Positions 20,388-33,318 of a DNA stretch of 64,000 bases are shown here, in pieces (positions within the stretch are counted from its first letter, which is position 1; every line of letters starts with the position of its first letter). The notes under the pieces are model-generated. The model saw nothing but the letters and a program-made list of their open reading frames with translations, had not been told where the DNA came from and searched no databases. The position numbers were made by a program, and so were the translations under genes. Source of the DNA: Girardinichthys multiradiatus. Taxonomy: Eukaryota; Chordata; Actinopteri; Cyprinodontiformes; Goodeidae. The stretch is from NCBI RefSeq assembly GCF_021462225.1, contig NC_061811.1, positions 6,597,663-6,661,662 of the forward strand, given 5' to 3'.

Positions 20388-23359
20388 GTTGAAATCTAAT
20401 TCTGCATATTTTCAAGTCTGAGCCTGTAATGTAGGCTGCACTGTTTTTTCTTTTAGTGAATTGCAACCGTAAATGTTGTCTAATTGAATTTGAAAAAAAT
20501 TAATTTTTTGAAAATGAAGGATTTTTACATACATTTAGCATTTAGGTTGTGATTTGCTGAAAGTGAACCTCGGCTTTCGTACTTATTGATCATTTTGATT
20601 TTTGAGTTACTGACAGATGATACAAAGATGATTGCTCAAAAGAATCACAATAATGTCAGGAAATCATGTGGTGTACCATAATGTTGGAGGAAGTTGCAAT
20701 GATGATAAGACTTGTGATAAATAAATTTTAAAAAGCTGCGGCGTTGATGTTTTTCTGCTTTGGGGTTATTGACACTATAGACCCCAGATAGTGTGTGCCA
20801 AATACTGGCAAATAATAAATCATAATTTATATCAACAGCATGTTTTTATTTAAAAAACCTGCATCTCCCTACAGCTGTGAAAATATTACATGGCAATACA
20901 GTTTCTTAATGACTTTTTAAGAACATCTATATGCTTTCTTGCTACTGCATTGAAGAAAACAACCATTGCTGACTATATTTTTGTCATACATAACATGAAT
21001 GCTTTGAATTTATTTAATTAACTAGTGTTTATTGCTATCCAAGCAGGTTTTTGCAATACTCATATTGCACACACTGATTTTGTGATTAGGGCTGCACAAT
21101 ATTAAAAAATAACTTGGAATGGTGATAATATTGGTAAACATTGTGATGATGTTAGTTGCGATATATGCCTTTTTCCTCCTTCCTTTAATGACTCGAAGAA
21201 CAAACAGATGAGGAATCCCTTCTTGATGAATGTTTCTTGACTACAGAACATGATACAATCTGAGGAAAAACGTAACAGTCTAGAAGAAAAATGAAATTCT
21301 GAGAAAGAAAATCTAGATTTTGCAGATGATAGGCAAAAAATGAGGGATATAATTAGCTCAGTTATTGTGATACACACAGCATGATTATTCATTATCTCTT
21401 CAGGTTCTCCTTTTGAACAGGCTAATTGCTTCTTCATCAGTATGCAACTTTTGCATTAAGGTTTTGATGAGCAGGTTTGAGTGTGAAGGCGACCAGTGGC
21501 CTGCTGATTCTTTGAGTTTATCGAGTGAATTTGCTGCTTTGAATTTGCCTGCCAATGAGGTGAAGCAACAATGTGTCTGGTAAAGCTAATGAATCAGTCT
21601 GGGCTCAGTGTTGAACAATGTTCTCAATCAGGAGACCCGAATGACTCATGAATGGAGCTCGATTGAGAACAAACTCATAAATTACCCAAAACCAGTTGAT
21701 GAGTCTTAAAAATATGCTGAGAATATACAGATGGCTGTGCTTTTTAAAGAAATGATTGAATGATAAATGAGAATATGATGGGGCGAGGCAAAGCTTTCAG
21801 TTCTATAGAAACTGTTCCATCCATGACAGAGATCGGGCTCGGTCTATTTACAGAGATCTGCAGCATGTGAGTTTTGCGAGTAGCATGTGGCAGCAGAGCA
21901 GATGGTGGTGGAGAGCCTGTGAAGAATGCTAAGTTTATTGCTGTGAAAATACCATGCATTCGCCTGGGTCTAATAATGACAACTCAGGGTCCATATTTGT
22001 GCAGTTCTTGTTGAAATAGCAGTGTGTTTATGTTAAATACATCCACAAATAAGATGCTGTTTCTCCAACATAAAGCGTTTGCCTCCCGACGTTCAGATTC
22101 TGTAATTAATTTGATCAAACAAATCAGTGCCAGGCAGAACGGGGTGTTTGGCATTTATCTCTGTCTCCAGCCTACCGGCCAGCTGCACATTCTGGTTCCT
22201 GATGGCAGAAAGAGACAACTAGATGCTCGGATTGATTGAACAAAATAAGGGGAAGAGAGGCTGCAGGCCATGCCAGTCAACATGTTGGGGAGACTGAAAA
22301 GGAGGGCTGGGCCATTGGAGTCCAACTACTCATATGGACAGATGGGACAAGCAGGGATGCACTTTTGGATTATTTGGAGAGAAGATGATGGAGGATAAAA
22401 CCTACCATGTGCACTAAAACACAATTATCTGCAGTAGTACTGTACAAATGCACAGAAAGTTGTTAGTATCTGACAACATTTTTTTTCTGTTTATGAAGAG
22501 TATCAGTGGTTTAGCTTGGAAGCCAAACAGGTTTCACAAATGGAAATTAGCTGAATTACCTTTTTTGCTTTATTCTGGGGCAAAGCCAGCAAGAGAAATC
22601 ACAAAAAACTAGATTTACCTGCAACCCAATTATTGATCTCTCACCCACATGTGCTGTGAATAAACATGTTCCCTACAAAGGACCTCTAAAAGCATGCAGC
22701 AGTTAGGCTTTCCCTGACTGAATTGAGCCGCCAGGCCCAGTAACACCTGTAACAGTCACAATAATTCACAAAGTTAAGTTAAATCCTCAAAATACTCCAG
22801 CTGATTCAACTTCCTACAGACACCTGAAAACAATGTCTATACCTGGGCTGCTGGGCTTTTCTGCAGTATGATAACCCTGGAATAAAAATACAAGTTTTGC
22901 AATATTTACACATAAATGTTAAATAAAAAGATACAAAATGATATAATTTAACAATAATTATTTAAACTTTAGAGTACCATGGTGTCTTGCAGAGTGCAAA
23001 TGTTTCTCTACAATATGAACAAGGGAGGTTTTGCTGCAGTTGCATCTCAAAATTAAAAGGGGCAATTTATATTAAAAGTGTGGCTTCCATCTTCAAGTGT
23101 GCTTCAGCCAAAATGTAATCCTACATTAGCTGCATATTTTCATTTATAAATACAAAATAAACTGATGAAACATATACAAAATCCTAATACAAAATTTAAT
23201 ACAAAATCCTGTCAAATATGGGATATACAACCATATTTACATAAGGGGATTAAACATACTTTACAGGAAAAGAAAGGACAGAAGTAAAGAAATTACATCA
23301 AAAATAATAGAACAAGAGAATCATAAAAAGTAAGAAACAATAAAATACACATTTTAAGC
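20388..23359. other. RSK intron 1, mostly unremarkable
   Basis: No coding sequence recognised. Around 21087-21175, TAGGGCTGCACAATATT followed by repeated GTGATGAT/GCGATATATG blocks resembles the end of a hAT-type non-autonomous element. The rest is anonymous AT-rich DNA. Confidence 0.45.
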
Positions 23360-24130
23360 TGAGTAAATAGTTATGATATGTATTTCTTTAGTCTTTAGCC
23401 AGGGAGTTTGTTCCAGAACTCTTGTTTTGTTCTGGTCCTGGGAACACTGAGTGACCCACTCTCTGGTGATGTTGGTATCTACATTGTTTACACCTGACAG
23501 CCGTTCAGAAATGTAATTTTGCATTAGACCATTCAGTGCTATATAGAAAACAGGAAGCCAGTACAGGGATTTGAGGACAGCTGAGATAGGATCCATATTC
23601 CTGGTTTAGGTTTGGTTTCTTGCATGTGCAACAATTTTTACATTCATTAAGCCTAAATGAATGCTAATCTGTAACCCTGCAATTTTGTCAACAACGATTT
23701 TTGCATTTTTAGCCTTAAATTGATATTATGGGCGCACATACTTGCTGACTGTAAGAGGTTGTGGTCTTGTGGAGACGAAGACATTCTTCATCACACATAT
23801 TTTAAGAGATGTTGTAGTTCTCCATAATCTGAGGGGATCGTGTAGATGTTAAAAAATGTGATCCAAGATTGGAGCCTAGAGGAACTCCACATCTCTGATT
23901 TATAACTGTCAAATAATGCAAAGGATTCCTAGCCTATCTGCTAAGACCAGAACTATACCAATACCAGATGGTTCCACCCTCTTTTCCAGTCTGTATTATT
24001 CTGTTATGGTTGTGACCAACTTTGTTTAATGCAGCACTTGGATCCAGTCAAACCAAAACAGAACCGTTGATGCATCGTTGTTGGGACTCGTGTCATTTAA
24101 AGCTTTTGCTGGCGCGGTCTCAGTGCTTTA
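23360..24130 (-). repeat. Possible LINE reverse-transcriptase relic (antisense)
   Basis: The stretch resembles a dispersed fish repeat. On the minus strand near 24009-24045 a segment reads LDPSAALNKVGH, close to the reverse-transcriptase motif LDLSAAFDTVDH with the active Asp changed. There is no long open frame and I find no target duplication. The assignment is weak. Confidence 0.35.
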
Positions 24131-24134
24131 GTGC

Positions 24135-24181
24135 ACTGGTGCTACCTTCATGAGGTGCTACCTCATGATGGTAGCACCAGT
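24135..24181. other. 22-bp hairpin
   Basis: Arms ACTGGTGCTACC-T/A-TCATGAGGT, one mismatch, enclose a 3-nt loop. It lies just right of the possible LINE relic; no function is evident. Confidence 0.7.
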
Positions 24182-26819
24182 TTGTAATTCTAGATGAAGT
24201 TGATGCTGAGGAACAGTAGTCAACAGCTGGTAGTTTCACCAGCTTAAGATCCATGGTTGTGCAATAATTGGCATTAATTCACATGATTATGTTTCCTCTT
24301 CTCCAACCAGCCTTGAGCAGTTCAGCGGCTTCCCTTTCATTTGGGCTTCAGTCAGCAAGGGCATCGCCAACATGAATAAGAGGCTTCATTCTCTAATTAG
24401 CAATAGACCAAAGTATATGGGTATTCAAACGGCTTTTCAGCTTACTTTAGGATTAGTCACTGGTTATTTTCGATTTAGTAAAACGGAGAATTGCTTTTCA
24501 GTTTTAATTAAAAATGTTTTAAGCAAAATAAAAAAATATATTTTAGAAAGATTCAATATTTATTCTGCAAATCACAATAAAGAGTGTTATCTTTGACCTT
24601 TTTGTATGTTTTTAAATCGTGAGTTTAAAATATCTGCTAACCTCTGTTTTCTCTTGAAAGGTCAGAAGAGAAAGCCTAACAAGTTTACACAGAGAAAAAT
24701 AGGAGAAATTGGGGTTAATACTTGGAGTGTGTGTTATGTTTGCTTGTCAGGTGTGGTCAGCCATTTACAATTAAGTACTTGAGGGGGGCGTTTTACTTCA
24801 CGTGTGCGTTCACTCTTTGCTTCAGCTAATCTGGGTGTGAACCAGTTGTGGAACACCTACGCAGAGCTGTGAGAATAGAGTGGGAGGAGGAGGGCTTGAT
24901 AAAACAGCTCACTCACTGACAAACGTCTTAAAGAACAGAGTTCTCCTCCCTGTGCATTCACACTAATGTGATCCGTTGCGGAGACGGAGTTGTTCAGCCT
25001 TGGTTTATGGGAAACCTCTCAGTTGGTTTGAGAAAAGACAAACAAAGTGGCTATTTGTCTTTTTTTTGGCGTCGCCCTGCAGCTGTCGATACAGTGACTG
25101 CCAGATGAGATTATGAGAAATTTAGCCAGCTAGAGTTGCAGCTAAAAGGGGGGTAAACAAAGGTTATTGTGTTTTCTGGTTGCCTAGTTACAATGCAGCA
25201 CCTCTCTGATCATCAAACATGGGTTTACATGAAAGCCATCACTGACCTGAAATTTACTCTCAGATCGTTTGGGAGACACGACAGGAATGAATTCCTTCTC
25301 TACATCTCACTTGACAGCATCACTGAAGCTTAGATCCCATTTGTTTATTAAGGCATTTGACTTTGAGTGTATTTTGTTGGCTGTTTGTTTGAGTGTGTGT
25401 GTGTGTGTGTGTGCATATGCATGCATTTGCACTCATTGACAGAATCCATGGGACAGGAAAGCATCAGTAACTGGGCCATTTAAATCAACCATTCGGAGCT
25501 AAAGAAGACACTTCAGGATCTCCACAACTAGATTATTTCCTAGGGAAAACAATCATTTTTGCATGCTCATAAAATTACACATGATCTGGAAGTCTGAAAG
25601 TTAAGTAAGGAGGCTGAACATCTATTTAATTTGCGTGCCAGGTCAATCATTATGAGCTCCACTCTACTGGAGCTAGGATTTCTTCTCGTTCCCTTTTTTA
25701 ACACTTTTTTTATGCAATTAATATATTTAAGATGTCTGAGGAGAAATGAACTGGACATGCATGAGGAATCCCTTTTGTTTTTTATACATGGCATCAAAGC
25801 TGCTCTGCTGTCACTGGTCCCACCGCCACTGCATCCTTGACACACTGTTCACTCATATATTTTTTTTTATTTTGAGAACTACTGCTTGTCATTGCTCCGA
25901 CTGCCTGTCTCATTCTGTGCTATGTGAAGGAAGAGGAAGCCAGCTCGAAGGACGCGGAAACAGGGCAGGGAGGTCACGTAGCTTTTCCTAACATTTGCCA
26001 CATGCCTGTGGACTCGGGAGGGGTCTTTTGTAATGAGAAGGATTCATGCACGTATATTTAAGTGTTGAACATCTTTCTACATTGATGCTAAGTGACAGCA
26101 CCACTGTCAGCTTGTGAAAACAATTTTGGTCGAGCATGATGGCTCCCAATTTCCCAGTCATTACAACACTGGGAAGCTTTGTTGTGTGGGCTTCAAGGAT
26201 GAATGGGTGATCTGAAAAAAACAAAGGGAAGTCCATATTTAAAATGTTTTTTGTTTGTTTAGGTTCTCTGGTCATAAATATGAAAGTTAGGCTTTTTGTG
26301 ATGCGTTGGAACAGTTTGTTCTCAAGGGTAAAATTAAGCAACTTCAGAGATTTCTATTTCTTTATTTGTTTTTATAAAAAATAGCCATTCAAGTTTGCAC
26401 TTGTTGTGGATTTTTTCTAATTAAAGAGGGTCAAAATAATACATACAGGTTCTAATACATACATACCCTCCCACTGTATTTTATTTTAATGTTAGGCAAG
26501 TTGCAGAGAAGTCAGCTTTTGTAGCCATCAACACACTTCTGGCAGAATCTTGATATTGAATCATAAATATTTAAGTACTCTTGTTTTTGCAGAAATTATA
26601 GAGTTAACTTAAATAGTTTGGTTTCTTGAATAGGATGGAGCTAGTAAGCATAATCGACGATTTTTCAACAGGGTTGAAGTCAGATTTGTTCCAGAAGCCT
26701 AAGGGTAGTTTTATTTGTTGTAAAACCCACTAGAACATCCAACTCTGCCCAAGTTTTAACCAGTTCTGTATTTGAGGCTAAGTTAAAGCACTTGGACCTC
26801 TTCTTTCTCCTTTGTTATT
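24182..26819. other. RSK intron 1, no recognised element
   Basis: Non-coding sequence with one (GT)n tract at about 25392-25413. I see no exon or transposon. Confidence 0.5.
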
Positions 26820-27660
26820 TCACTAACCTTGTGTGATGCAGTAAACCCGCTCCACAGCATGTTGCTACCACCACCATGCTTGGCAAGGCTCACCTGGACT
26901 CCTCCAAACATTCTTTGTCATTGCATCCAAAAAGCTTAATCATTAGTCATTTTCAGATAATTGTTTAGATCTATGAAATGCAAGCCTTCCAACCCAGTTT
27001 GGATTTGTTTGAGATCATTGTCCTGTTGTTACCACTCAATTGTGTTCAGGTTTCAACCCCCTTAGCCAAACTGCCCCCTTCAGCTGAAAGGAAATTGGTC
27101 ATTTTTAAGAGCAACTCAACTGGAAATTGCTGTACTATTAGAACACCATCCGCAGTGAAGTAAGTTTACCATATGCATGCATTAGTAAGGTGCAAACAAA
27201 AAAAGAAGCCCCAGTTTCAAAGTCCATGCCTTTGGGTTAGACTGAAATTTGCTGCTGCCCACTTGGAATATTCAAATGTCTTTTAATGAGAAAAGCTTTA
27301 TGGTCAGACGAAACAAGGATTTAGCTGTTTGGTTACAAGGACAACAAAATGTTCAGACAAATAGAAACTGTCAAGCATGGTGGTGGTAGCATCATGCTGT
27401 TGGGCTGTCAGTAGTACTAGTGCATCAGTGGAATACTGAAGAAGGGCTAGTGGGATTTAGTTCAAATCACCAGTTAGATTTTGAAACTTGGACACAGTTG
27501 GGTATTCCACTAGAATGTAGGTTTGGGATCAATCCAGAAGCTTAATCACATTAAGCTTCTGGATCCTGACCTCAGTCATAATGAGAATTTATAGGCAATG
27601 CTGAGATACCAGGTTGCTGCCAGGAAACCACCAATTTAAATGAACTCTGCCAATTAAGCC
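26820..27660. mobile_element. Head-to-head Tc1-like relic
   Basis: The left part (about 26845-27110) holds minus-strand Tc1 transposase-gene debris around GCATGTTGCTACCACCACCA. The right part (about 27280-27660) holds the plus-strand counterpart around AGCATGGTGGTGGTAGCATC, preceded by TGGTCAGACGAAAC (the SDE block). The two halves point in opposite directions from near 27130. Both are full of stops. A 15-bp perfect hairpin with a 3-nt loop lies at 27532-27564. Confidence 0.55.
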
Positions 27661-28328
27661 AGGAAGAGTGGTCAAATATCAAGACAGAGTTGTGCCACAA
27701 GCTTGTCCAAGAATTCTAATGAAAATCAAACAATTATAGTGTCACACCTGTCTCCTCAGTTTTTTCCTAGTATGCTTCTTGCAATAAGTCAGTTTAATAT
27801 GTTTGTTAATTATAAGTCCAGCACACCTTCCACTTGTACTTTAACAGCCCTGAACTTTGGATTATCCATAAAGCTACATATTGCATCTAGCACCTCTGTT
27901 CTTGCTCTAGGTTTTTGAAGTCTACATTTAAAAAACTGATTCCCAACCTTGCTGCAGTTTGACTAAATCTTTATCTTCTTGTTCTGTGTTTCAGAGTGAA
28001 GCGCTATCTAATTATCCAATCTCAGATGTGATTTTGTTCTAAAAATCAACAAAAGCTATAAATGCTGCATAGTTTTGCAAATAACAGTCATTACCCTTTT
28101 CAACCAGTCCTACCTACTAGGGAATGGACAAAGGATGTGTGCTTGAGCGTGAGGATCAGATTATTAGGTTTGCCTGCAGAGGTGGAAAGTGGAACATTGC
28201 CACCCACACAGTCTTGAAAATATTCGCGAGTATGTTTTCATGCCCTCGGTCTCTCTTTTTTTGCAGACATGTGTGATTCATGCGCTCACATACACACTGA
28301 TTGCTCTCATGTCTGCTTTCTTTGACAG
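27661..28328. other. End of RSK intron 1
   Basis: No element recognised. The last bases, a pyrimidine-rich CTTTCTTTGACAG, form the acceptor of exon 2. Confidence 0.6.
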
Positions 28329-28373
28329 AATGGACAGAGCACGACTGAGGACGGAGTCACATCTGCTGTCAAG
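28329..28373 (+). CDS. rps6ka1: RSK second coding exon (45 bp)
   Basis: Fifteen codons, NGQSTTEDGVTSAVK, between a TTTGACAG acceptor and a GTAGGT donor, both in phase 0 and in frame with the 21 codons of exon 1. Mammalian RSK1 continues from the same glutamate with an NGQ-starting, acidic, poorly conserved segment of the same length ending in Lys, directly before the exon that starts the N-terminal kinase region. The match of length, phase, NGQ start and final Lys supports the call despite the small size. The segment is a flexible N-terminal linker with no catalytic residues. The following exon, with the ATP-binding loop of the first kinase domain, was not found to the right. Confidence 0.72.
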
Positions 28374-30479
28374 GTAGGTGGCATCTGCGGAACAGGGACA
28401 CATGCTCACGAAAGCAAACCATACTCAGGAAAAAAAGCACACAAATGTGACACAATGCTGAAGTGACCATGACTCTTTAATGGGCTTTAATGTGCATACT
28501 GCAATCAAATCATGTGAATTTCATCTGAATAATGAATTACACCTGACCTCTGCATTCGAGAAGATTTATAGTAAGAAATATATGTTTACTAAAGTTATAG
28601 ATAAAAATCACATCTGTCTGTTCATACTGTTTTAAACTAGAGGAATTAAAACATTAAATAATAATCTACGTTTAATCTGCACACCATTTGTTGACTGGAA
28701 GTTGGAATAAAACGGGAGCTCACATGGATTTGTGACTTATTTTTTGTGACCCAAATCTGAATGTCTAGAAGTTCTCCCTGGAGTTGGAACTGCATTGTTT
28801 ATACAAAAAAAACAAAAAAACTGAATTTCTGAGATATAAAAAAACAAAAGAAGTCAAGCCGAGCTTCAATGAACAGCGACAAGTTGGGATTCATCACCAG
28901 CGCCGTTGCTCTAAAGACTGTCCAGGTCCTGGTGGTTCTCGTTCAGATGTCAATCTTATAAAACAAACCTTCCCCTTGTTAAGCCAAGTCATGTGGGGAG
29001 CCAGCCAATCAGGAGTGGAGTTTTAAACCATGGAAAACTGTCACATCATGCAGCCAATGAGTAAAAGAAAGAGTTTAACATTAACCAATCGCTACATTTC
29101 TTCCTATGCAATGTCTTTTTTAACAAAAACAAATGAATAGTTGCTTTACACATTAACAAAAAATTAAAACAAAATTCAGAACTTTGACGTAAATATTAAG
29201 TATTTATTGCCAAAATAATTAATCACGTATTATTTTCTTTAAAGGGAAATAAAGAGGTTAACCCTTTGATTCCTTGTGTTGTCTGGTGTAACAGTCCGGT
29301 GCAGCTGGACCTGAACAGAGCAGCTTGAAATGTAAGAGAAACATCATCGTTTTGAGACTAACTTGATGTTTGGAGAAAGATGCTTTAATTGGGCTGTCTA
29401 AGGGTTCATTTATTGAAAATAATGACATTTAGTTAATCGCAGTAAGAAGAAAAGCAGAGAGTCTTTGGAGATAAAAAGTCAAAGTTAAAAGGTTCACACT
29501 AAACTATTTCATATTTAATATATAAGCAACGTCTTTATGGAGCATAACATCTGAAGACAAAACTCCTCTGTTAAGCGTCATTTAGAGTCATTTTTTAATT
29601 CAGGGAAAATCGAGTTGTGCTCTTTTAAGTATCAAGTGCTTCCAGCTGTATGACGGTATGCCAGTCTATTTTAATAGGAAATGCAGCGACAGCTCAATAA
29701 GTTTATTGGCTGGCCAGGGCTTAATGTCTGGCCACTCTGTACAGTAATTTGTCTGTGTCAAAACAAAAAGGCATTAGCAATGCAAATAGTGCCTGTCGTC
29801 ATCTGACCTGCTTATATGTCAACAGAAATATACCCACAGGCTGGTGCATCCATAAACATGCTGAAAATCACTGCGTCAGCCATCTCTGTCCCCTGCAAGG
29901 CCTCTGCGCTTCTTTGTCCAGGCTTGAAACGCGATCCTGTTTTCTCCTCCACTCTGTTACTTTCCCATCATGTGGCAGAGGACCCGGAAATGTTCCTTCT
30001 CGTGTAGCTTCTCCTTTTATCAGGCCTGGCTCTTTAGGGACGAGTGTTGTAAGAGGGTGCAGTTTCTTCTTTCAGCTCAGAACAATGTGCTCAGGCTGAG
30101 GGAGAGCTGAGAGCAACGGGAGATTAAAAACAGGGTTTCCTTGAAAAAGGATCAGAATGGTCAAAGGCATTCACATGTGATGGCAAAAATAAGGCTGATA
30201 TTTCTGTAAATGGAAACCACCAGCACCTCATACACAAATGCATTTTCCTGTGCAGAGTTAAGAAGTGCAATATTATGGCAAAAACATTCAAAACTATCAG
30301 GCTATGCAAATAGGAATATCATTGATGCTCAAACCTGCTGAGCTTCCATGGCTCTTTTACATTTGAGCATGCACCCTCTTCACAAACACATTTCCTTTGT
30401 TGTTTTTATGTCATAAATTTCATAAAACAGTTTATAAATCATTAACTGCATAACAGCAGTGTATTTTTGTATAGGCTTT
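28374..30479 (+). other. RSK intron 2, first part
   Basis: No coding sequence or transposon recognised. Confidence 0.45.
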
Positions 30480-31319
30480 GATTTGATAAACCATCACAAA
30501 GTAGCGCATAACTATGAAGGAGGCAGATGCATGGTTTAAAAAAAAGTTTTACAAATAAAAATTCAAAAAAGTGGTCTGCAGTTTTATTCAGCCCCCCATT
30601 ACTATGATACTTCTAAATAAACTCCAGTGCACTCAATTGCACTCAGAAGTCAAATAATTAGTAAATGGAGGGCCCGTTTGTCATTGCATCTCAGGATAAA
30701 TGCTGCTGTTTCTGGCCTCAGAGGTTTGTTAGAGAAAAAACTGCATCATGAAGACCAAGGAGCACAGCAAACAGATTAGGGAGAATTTTGTGGAGACATT
30801 CAAAGAAGAGTGAGGTTCTAGAACAATATTCCAAGCTTTGAACATCTCATAGGTCTATTCAATCATCTGAAAATAGAGTATTGCCCGACTGCAAGCCTTC
30901 TAAGACATGCCCTTCCACCTAAACAAAAGAAGTCTGGTTGCAAACTGCAAAGAGGACATTTTTTGTGTCAACATCTATATGGTTGGCAGCCTCACGGCAT
31001 TTTGGATGATTATCTTCAGCAGGGGCATTAAAGCTGGTCACAGAAGATGGATAATACTAAATGCAATCTTGGGAGAGTACGTATTAGAGGCTGCAAAAAA
31101 GTTCACTGTCCAGCAGGAAAGCAACTATAAACACATGGCCAGAGCTACAATGGTGTGGTTTAGTTGAAAGCACATTGGTGTGTTAGAATGGCCCAGTCAA
31201 AGTTCAGACCTGTCTAGATGGATCACATAAAATCTTAATAAAACAAGTTAAAATGTTTGGTTGTAACATGACTAAATGCAAAAAAATAATCAAAGGGTTG
31301 GAATACTTTTGCAAGGCAC
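30480..31319 (+). mobile_element. Tc1-like relic, degraded
   Basis: Starts in a subterminal region (CCATCACAAAGTAGCGCATAA) and ends TTTTGCAAGGCAC, the 3' terminus of a common fish Tc1 lineage. The middle holds transposase debris: a WPSQSSDLS stretch near 31190-31215 corresponds to the PSQSPDLNPIE block, but the final catalytic glutamate is lost. Frames are broken throughout. Confidence 0.7.
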
Positions 31320-32319
31320 CAAGCAGGAGGAATCTTGATTATCTCAGTTAAATTGCTGCTAATCCTTTGTGATCCTTTTTGTAATCTGATCATTTATGTA
31401 ATCCGTTCAATTTCCTCCTCAGAATATGTAGCTGATTTGCAGTGGTGTGATCAGTGGTGGCGTTGCTGCTGGTGGTGGGATGGCTAGAAGACCTTGTCCC
31501 CAGACACCATGCCAGTATAGGGCAGTTGTAACCAGGCGCTGCAGCGATCAATACCAAGCTCCTGCCTAAACACTGGAAATCTGATAATGGCTGCTGTTAT
31601 CTGCTTCAGCCATGGGGGATACCTGGCTCCAACAGACATAATGGGAGGAGTAGAGGGTGGAAGGGGAGCATTTCAAAGGAATAACTGATGGAGGAGAGCA
31701 CAGACTGTAGGAGAGTTAGTCCTTCCTGAGCAAACTGATATTTCTGGAACCTTGGAGTGGCTTTGGATATTCCTCCACACCAAGGGTTGTGTCTGTGTGT
31801 GAGGAGTTTTAGGGGCAATGAGGTCAGTTATCTGGTTCTGGTCAAAGGAGCAACGGAGCTGATGAGTTAGCTCAATCCTCTGTGTCTCTTCATGATGTCA
31901 AAAGTGTGAGATACAAGTGAGTACAATGCTTAGTTAAAGGTCACCTATTGTCCCTAAGCTGCACTTTCCACCAAATATTGGAACCCTGACAACAGGTATA
32001 AATAATTTTTTACATCACATTCACTACAATAAAATGTTTACGCCTGTCTGATTTCACATGAGAAACAAACTTCTTGGTTGAATGAATATAAGTCAAAATC
32101 TAATTCAGCCAGGGGTTTTATGGTTTTATGGTATTGCTGTGCATCTAGTTTTCTTAAATTGTGGTCATGTGCATTATTGCCTGAGTCCTCCAACTTAGTC
32201 TAGTTTGTCCAGAAGACATTGCTCCAGCTGTTGACCAATGCAACTTTGCAAAGTTTATGCATATAAATTCTTCCTATCCTTCTTGCGGTAGCTTGTGTCA
32301 CAGTCCCAATCAATTAAAA
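31320..32319. other. Intronic DNA, nothing recognised
   Basis: Stop-rich in all frames, with no repeat I can identify. Confidence 0.45.
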
Positions 32320-32462
32320 CTAGGGATGTACCGATATAAACATTTGGGCCGACATCGTTATCCATCAATATTGCTAAAGCACATGCCCAAATAGGAACGT
32401 GATGGAATCAGCCCAGTCTTAGGTGTGAGACAGATACCAAATGATAAATTGTGCATCTCTAG
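32320..32462. mobile_element. Small hAT-like MITE
   Basis: A 143-bp element with inverted ends CTAGGGATGTACCGAT and CTAGAGATGCACAAT, flanked on both sides by TTAAAA. The TAGRGATGYACCGAT end is characteristic of non-autonomous hAT elements in fish. It has no coding capacity. The duplication is 6 bp rather than a clean 8 bp, so the superfamily is likely rather than certain. Confidence 0.65.
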
Positions 32463-33318
32463 TTAAAATCCAACAATTTACTTCTGTCTTTTAGCATAGC
32501 TTTATGTATTCTGGTATGACAGTACAATAGTTAACAACTTGCTTCTGGTGAGGGGTTCTGACTGCATGACCCGACAGCAGTGCTTAGTAACCTCAGAGGG
32601 TACGCAACGGATCTGTCTAGCTGCAGCGGGATGATATTACCCAGTAATTAACTCCCAGCAGGAGGCCATGGATTGAAGTGATTTGTTCTCACAGGAGAAG
32701 TAAGGCCTTTGTCCTATTTCTAGTAACAGATCACATCAGCCCCATTGCCCTTGACGAAGCATTGATTCACTAAGCTGAAACAAGGAATATGTGACGTCAA
32801 AACTAGGGAGAGATGTAATAGAAGTACGTGTTTATTTATTTTTTTTATGTGGGGGATTCATTTTTCTGCAGGCAATGCAAAGACTAGTCAAAAGCAATAA
32901 AAGGTTGCAGCGCACTGAGGAGGAAGGCAATGAGTCTTTGGCAAGTCATTGTCTAAATATAGTAAAACAACACAATAAAAAGGATAGCAATTTTGAATTA
33001 TCAACTAAATTAGTAAAGTGATCTGTGTTCTGTGTCTTTAAGCATCTGTTTTTGGTTCTGTTTCTTTCTAAATTGAATATGTGACAAAGCTAGAGAACGT
33101 TGCACTCTGACAGGATGTGATGTGCATTGTCTGAATGATCCTGAGAGTCAATTGTGCTTTGTAAAATTAAATGCACTGTGTTCTACACTTCAGTCAGTGA
33201 GAAAACATGTTTATGAATTTAAGGATGCGCATAATTACCTTGCTTTTTTGTTGACCATCAAATACAGCTATTCTAATCAATGCCTATGTCCATGTACATA
33301 AACTATACCTTTCGGGGG
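32463..33318. other. Intronic DNA, nothing recognised
   Basis: No exon or repeat identified. Confidence 0.45.
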
